From positions 1 through 29,521 of IMG/VR virus record IMGVR_UViG_3300020450_000068: a stretch of 29,521 bases of DNA. One strand, given 5' to 3'. Made by a program: the position numbers and the translations under genes. Shown one piece after another: positions 28,084 through 29,521 of the stretch. Position 1 is the stretch's first letter. The number at the start of each line of letters is the position of its first letter. Below the pieces are notes generated by a model that made no database searches, had not been told where the DNA came from, and was given only the letters and a program-made list of their open reading frames with translations. Source of the DNA: a virus.

Positions 28084-29521
28084 TTAATCTGTCTATTTGT
28101 TGACTCAACTGATTAGCTGATTGTTCTGCTGCTAAAAAAGTTTTGTTTCGATTAGATGTAATGAGTTTTTCTAGGTCTGCATCTGCCTTTATTTTCGCAG
28201 TGTCTAATTGCGTATTATATTTAAGCTCCATTTCTTTGATTTTAGTTTCAAAACCAAGAATAGCCTCTGCTGTTTCTGCTCTTAATTTTTTGTTTTCTAT
28301 TTCTAGTTCAGCAAGTTTTCTTCTTTCCTCAGACTGTATTCTAGTAAATTCTATTTTCTCAATTGGTGTTAATGGTGCAGCAGGAGGTGGAGTAACCATT
28401 TGCTTACCTTCCTCTGGATTGACAAAATAATTTTCAACATTTTTCAACCCTGCATTTTCTATAATTTTAGATAAACTATTATAAATATTTTTAAGAGTTA
28501 CCATTGGAAACTCTCTATTACCTTGTAAACCAAAAGCTTGAAGTTGTCTTTCTAAAATATTATTTAAAATTACTATTTGTTGTTCTTTAGAACCTGATCC
28601 TAAACCAACTGTAATTGTAATATTATATTTGTTTCGCCATTCAGTCGGCATGACAGGTACAAACTGATTATTTAACTGAACAATTCTTTCTTTGTTTTGA
28701 TACTTAACAGTTAATTCAAATATTTTTCTAAATAAATCTTTAACACCTGTTTCAGAAAATACTCTAGCGATTAACTCCATACGCATTTGCGTTTGTGTCA
28801 TTAGAGTGTTTATTCCTGTTGCAGTTTTATTTAAGCTATCTGCATCTAAACCTTGTGCGTATCTTGTAACCCCAGTTCTACTTTCTCTAACAGTATCTAA
28901 GTATTCAAGTAAAGGAAATGCTTGTTGAGATATTGTCTGCGATTGCATCGGCATCATAACTTGATTTGGTGGTTGTTTAGTTCTAACAACCCCACCTGGT
29001 CTTGATGTTAATAAATCATCTAGGTTGACCATACCATCCATGATGGCAACTCTGTTATTGTTAGTTAAATACATATTATCTAACAACTGACGCATAACTG
29101 TTGATTTAACTAATTGAACATCCTCAACTAATTCTGAAACTGATCTACCATAAAATCTATGTGGCATTGGAATTGGTGTTAGTGAACAAAATGGAATTGA
29201 ATCACAAGCCATATTCTCAAGGATTGTATAACCTCCATCACCTGCAACTACAACTTTTCTAAGTTCAGCTACACCATCGCCATCCATATCTACTCTGATA
29301 TAACATTCATATAGTTCAATATCTGCTGTAGATTTATCTGTGGATTGATTTATTGGCGACTCATCAATATCTGAAAGTCTTGTTAATCTTTCATCATTCA
29401 ATATCATATTGTTTGATGTTGGTAAGCTTTCAATAATCTCTTGATCGAACCCCATTTCAATTAGGTCTGATCTTGTTTTTAAAACCCTATGAGCTACAAA
29501 ATTTGCATCTTCAATAGTTTT
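28025..29521 (-). CDS. portal protein, N-terminus beyond window
   Basis: 497 codons are visible and the frame stays open to the window edge (VAHRVLKTRSDLIEMGFD lies upstream of the first ATG at 29455), so the N-terminus is missing. DMDGDGVAELRKVVVAGDGG, then CSLTPIPMPHRFYGRSVSEL and RVAIMDGMVNLDDLL are P22-type portal signatures of marine podoviruses. The C-terminal 130 residues form a long charged coil, likely the barrel or an internal extension. It forms the dodecameric entry vertex. Confidence 0.88.
   Translation of the reverse strand, partial: KTIEDANFVAHRVLKTRSDLIEMGFDQEIIESLPTSNNMILNDERLTRLSDIDESPINQSTDKSTADIELYECYIRVDMDGDGVAELRKVVVAGDGGYTILENMACDSIPFCSLTPIPMPHRFYGRSVSELVEDVQLVKSTVMRQLLDNMYLTNNNRVAIMDGMVNLDDLLTSRPGGVVRTKQPPNQVMMPMQSQTISQQAFPLLEYLDTVRESRTGVTRYAQGLDADSLNKTATGINTLMTQTQMRMELIARVFSETGVKDLFRKIFELTVKYQNKERIVQLNNQFVPVMPTEWRNKYNITITVGLGSGSKEQQIVILNNILERQLQAFGLQGNREFPMVTLKNIYNSLSKIIENAGLKNVENYFVNPEEGKQMVTPPPAAPLTPIEKIEFTRIQSEERRKLAELEIENKKLRAETAEAILGFETKIKEMELKYNTQLDTAKIKADADLEKLITSNRNKTFLAAEQSANQLSQQIDRLNEQGTRGQTPTGDNPVEQS

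Larger units (their letters stand above)
1..29521. mobile_element. temperate podovirus-like phage genome, incomplete
   Basis: Everything seen in the window is phage-like: a repressor region, recombination genes, an integrase with an attP, a complete lysis set and a head/tail module on one long minus-strand transcript. The attP lies between phage genes on both sides, so this is the free or circularised form and not an integrated prophage with host flanks. The portal gene is cut by the right edge, and the terminase is not present. Host inference (SAR11-like) rests on base composition, the tRNA-Thr half-gene and resemblance of the virion proteins to marine phage families. Confidence 0.9.

Noticed and set aside
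28143-28430. Plus-strand open frame of 95 codons
   Set aside because: Antisense to the portal coiled coil; shadow of a biased sequence.

Overview
This window looks like most of a temperate, AT-rich marine tailed phage in its free (attP) form; the nearest parallel I can name is a pelagiphage-type podovirus. Three things support that: base composition near 30 percent GC, with small genes packed by ATGA and TAATG overlaps; a late module with a P22-style portal, an SU10-type (DUF5309-like) capsid protein, an adaptor, a P22 gp10-like tail hub and large ejection proteins, but no tail-tube or tape-measure gene; and a tyrosine integrase beside the 5' half of a tRNA-Thr(UGU) gene. The host is inferred to be a SAR11-like alphaproteobacterium, but the sequence does not prove this. 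The right end stops inside the portal gene, so the portal N-terminus and the terminase lie outside. No DNA polymerase, helicase, primase or RNA polymerase gene is seen here.

Layout: (1) 40-1530, minus strand, a four-gene leftward operon (winged-helix protein, PD-(D/E)XK-like nuclease fold, small exported protein, HExxH metallopeptidase) that ends in a hairpin terminator at the left edge. (2) 1531-1649, a divergent control region, followed on the plus strand by a putative CI-type repressor (1650-2321). (3) 2385-5843, plus strand, an early operon: RecB/Cas4-like exonuclease, ERF-type annealing protein, small Y-x-G/VDG protein, DUF3310 protein, LexA-type DNA-binding domain, two small unknowns and a stand-alone DnaA domain IV protein. 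A GC-rich terminator at 5955-5971 follows. (4) 5979-7121, minus strand, the integrase. (5) 7140-7482, the integrase promoter and attP: a tRNA-Thr half-gene flanked by repeated arm-type sites, with a leftward terminator. (6) 7551 to the right edge, minus strand, one long late operon read from right to left: portal, scaffold, capsid, decoration-type proteins, adaptor, hub, three fibre or adhesin proteins, ejection proteins, resolvase-like nuclease, lysis genes, then a string of tiny basic proteins.

The main regulatory observation is an imperfect 18-bp dyad present three times: at the divergent lysogeny promoter region (1549-1566), in front of the early operon (2326-2343), and on the -35 of the integrase promoter (7162-7179). 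A simple reading is one repressor controlling lysogeny, early genes and integration together. The repressor shows no recognisable S24 Ser/Lys pair and sits divergently beside a metallopeptidase gene, so an ImmA-like induction route is worth considering. Ten genes under 60 codons, found by reading between the larger ones, are included because nearly all use the same overlapping start/stop pattern as their neighbours.
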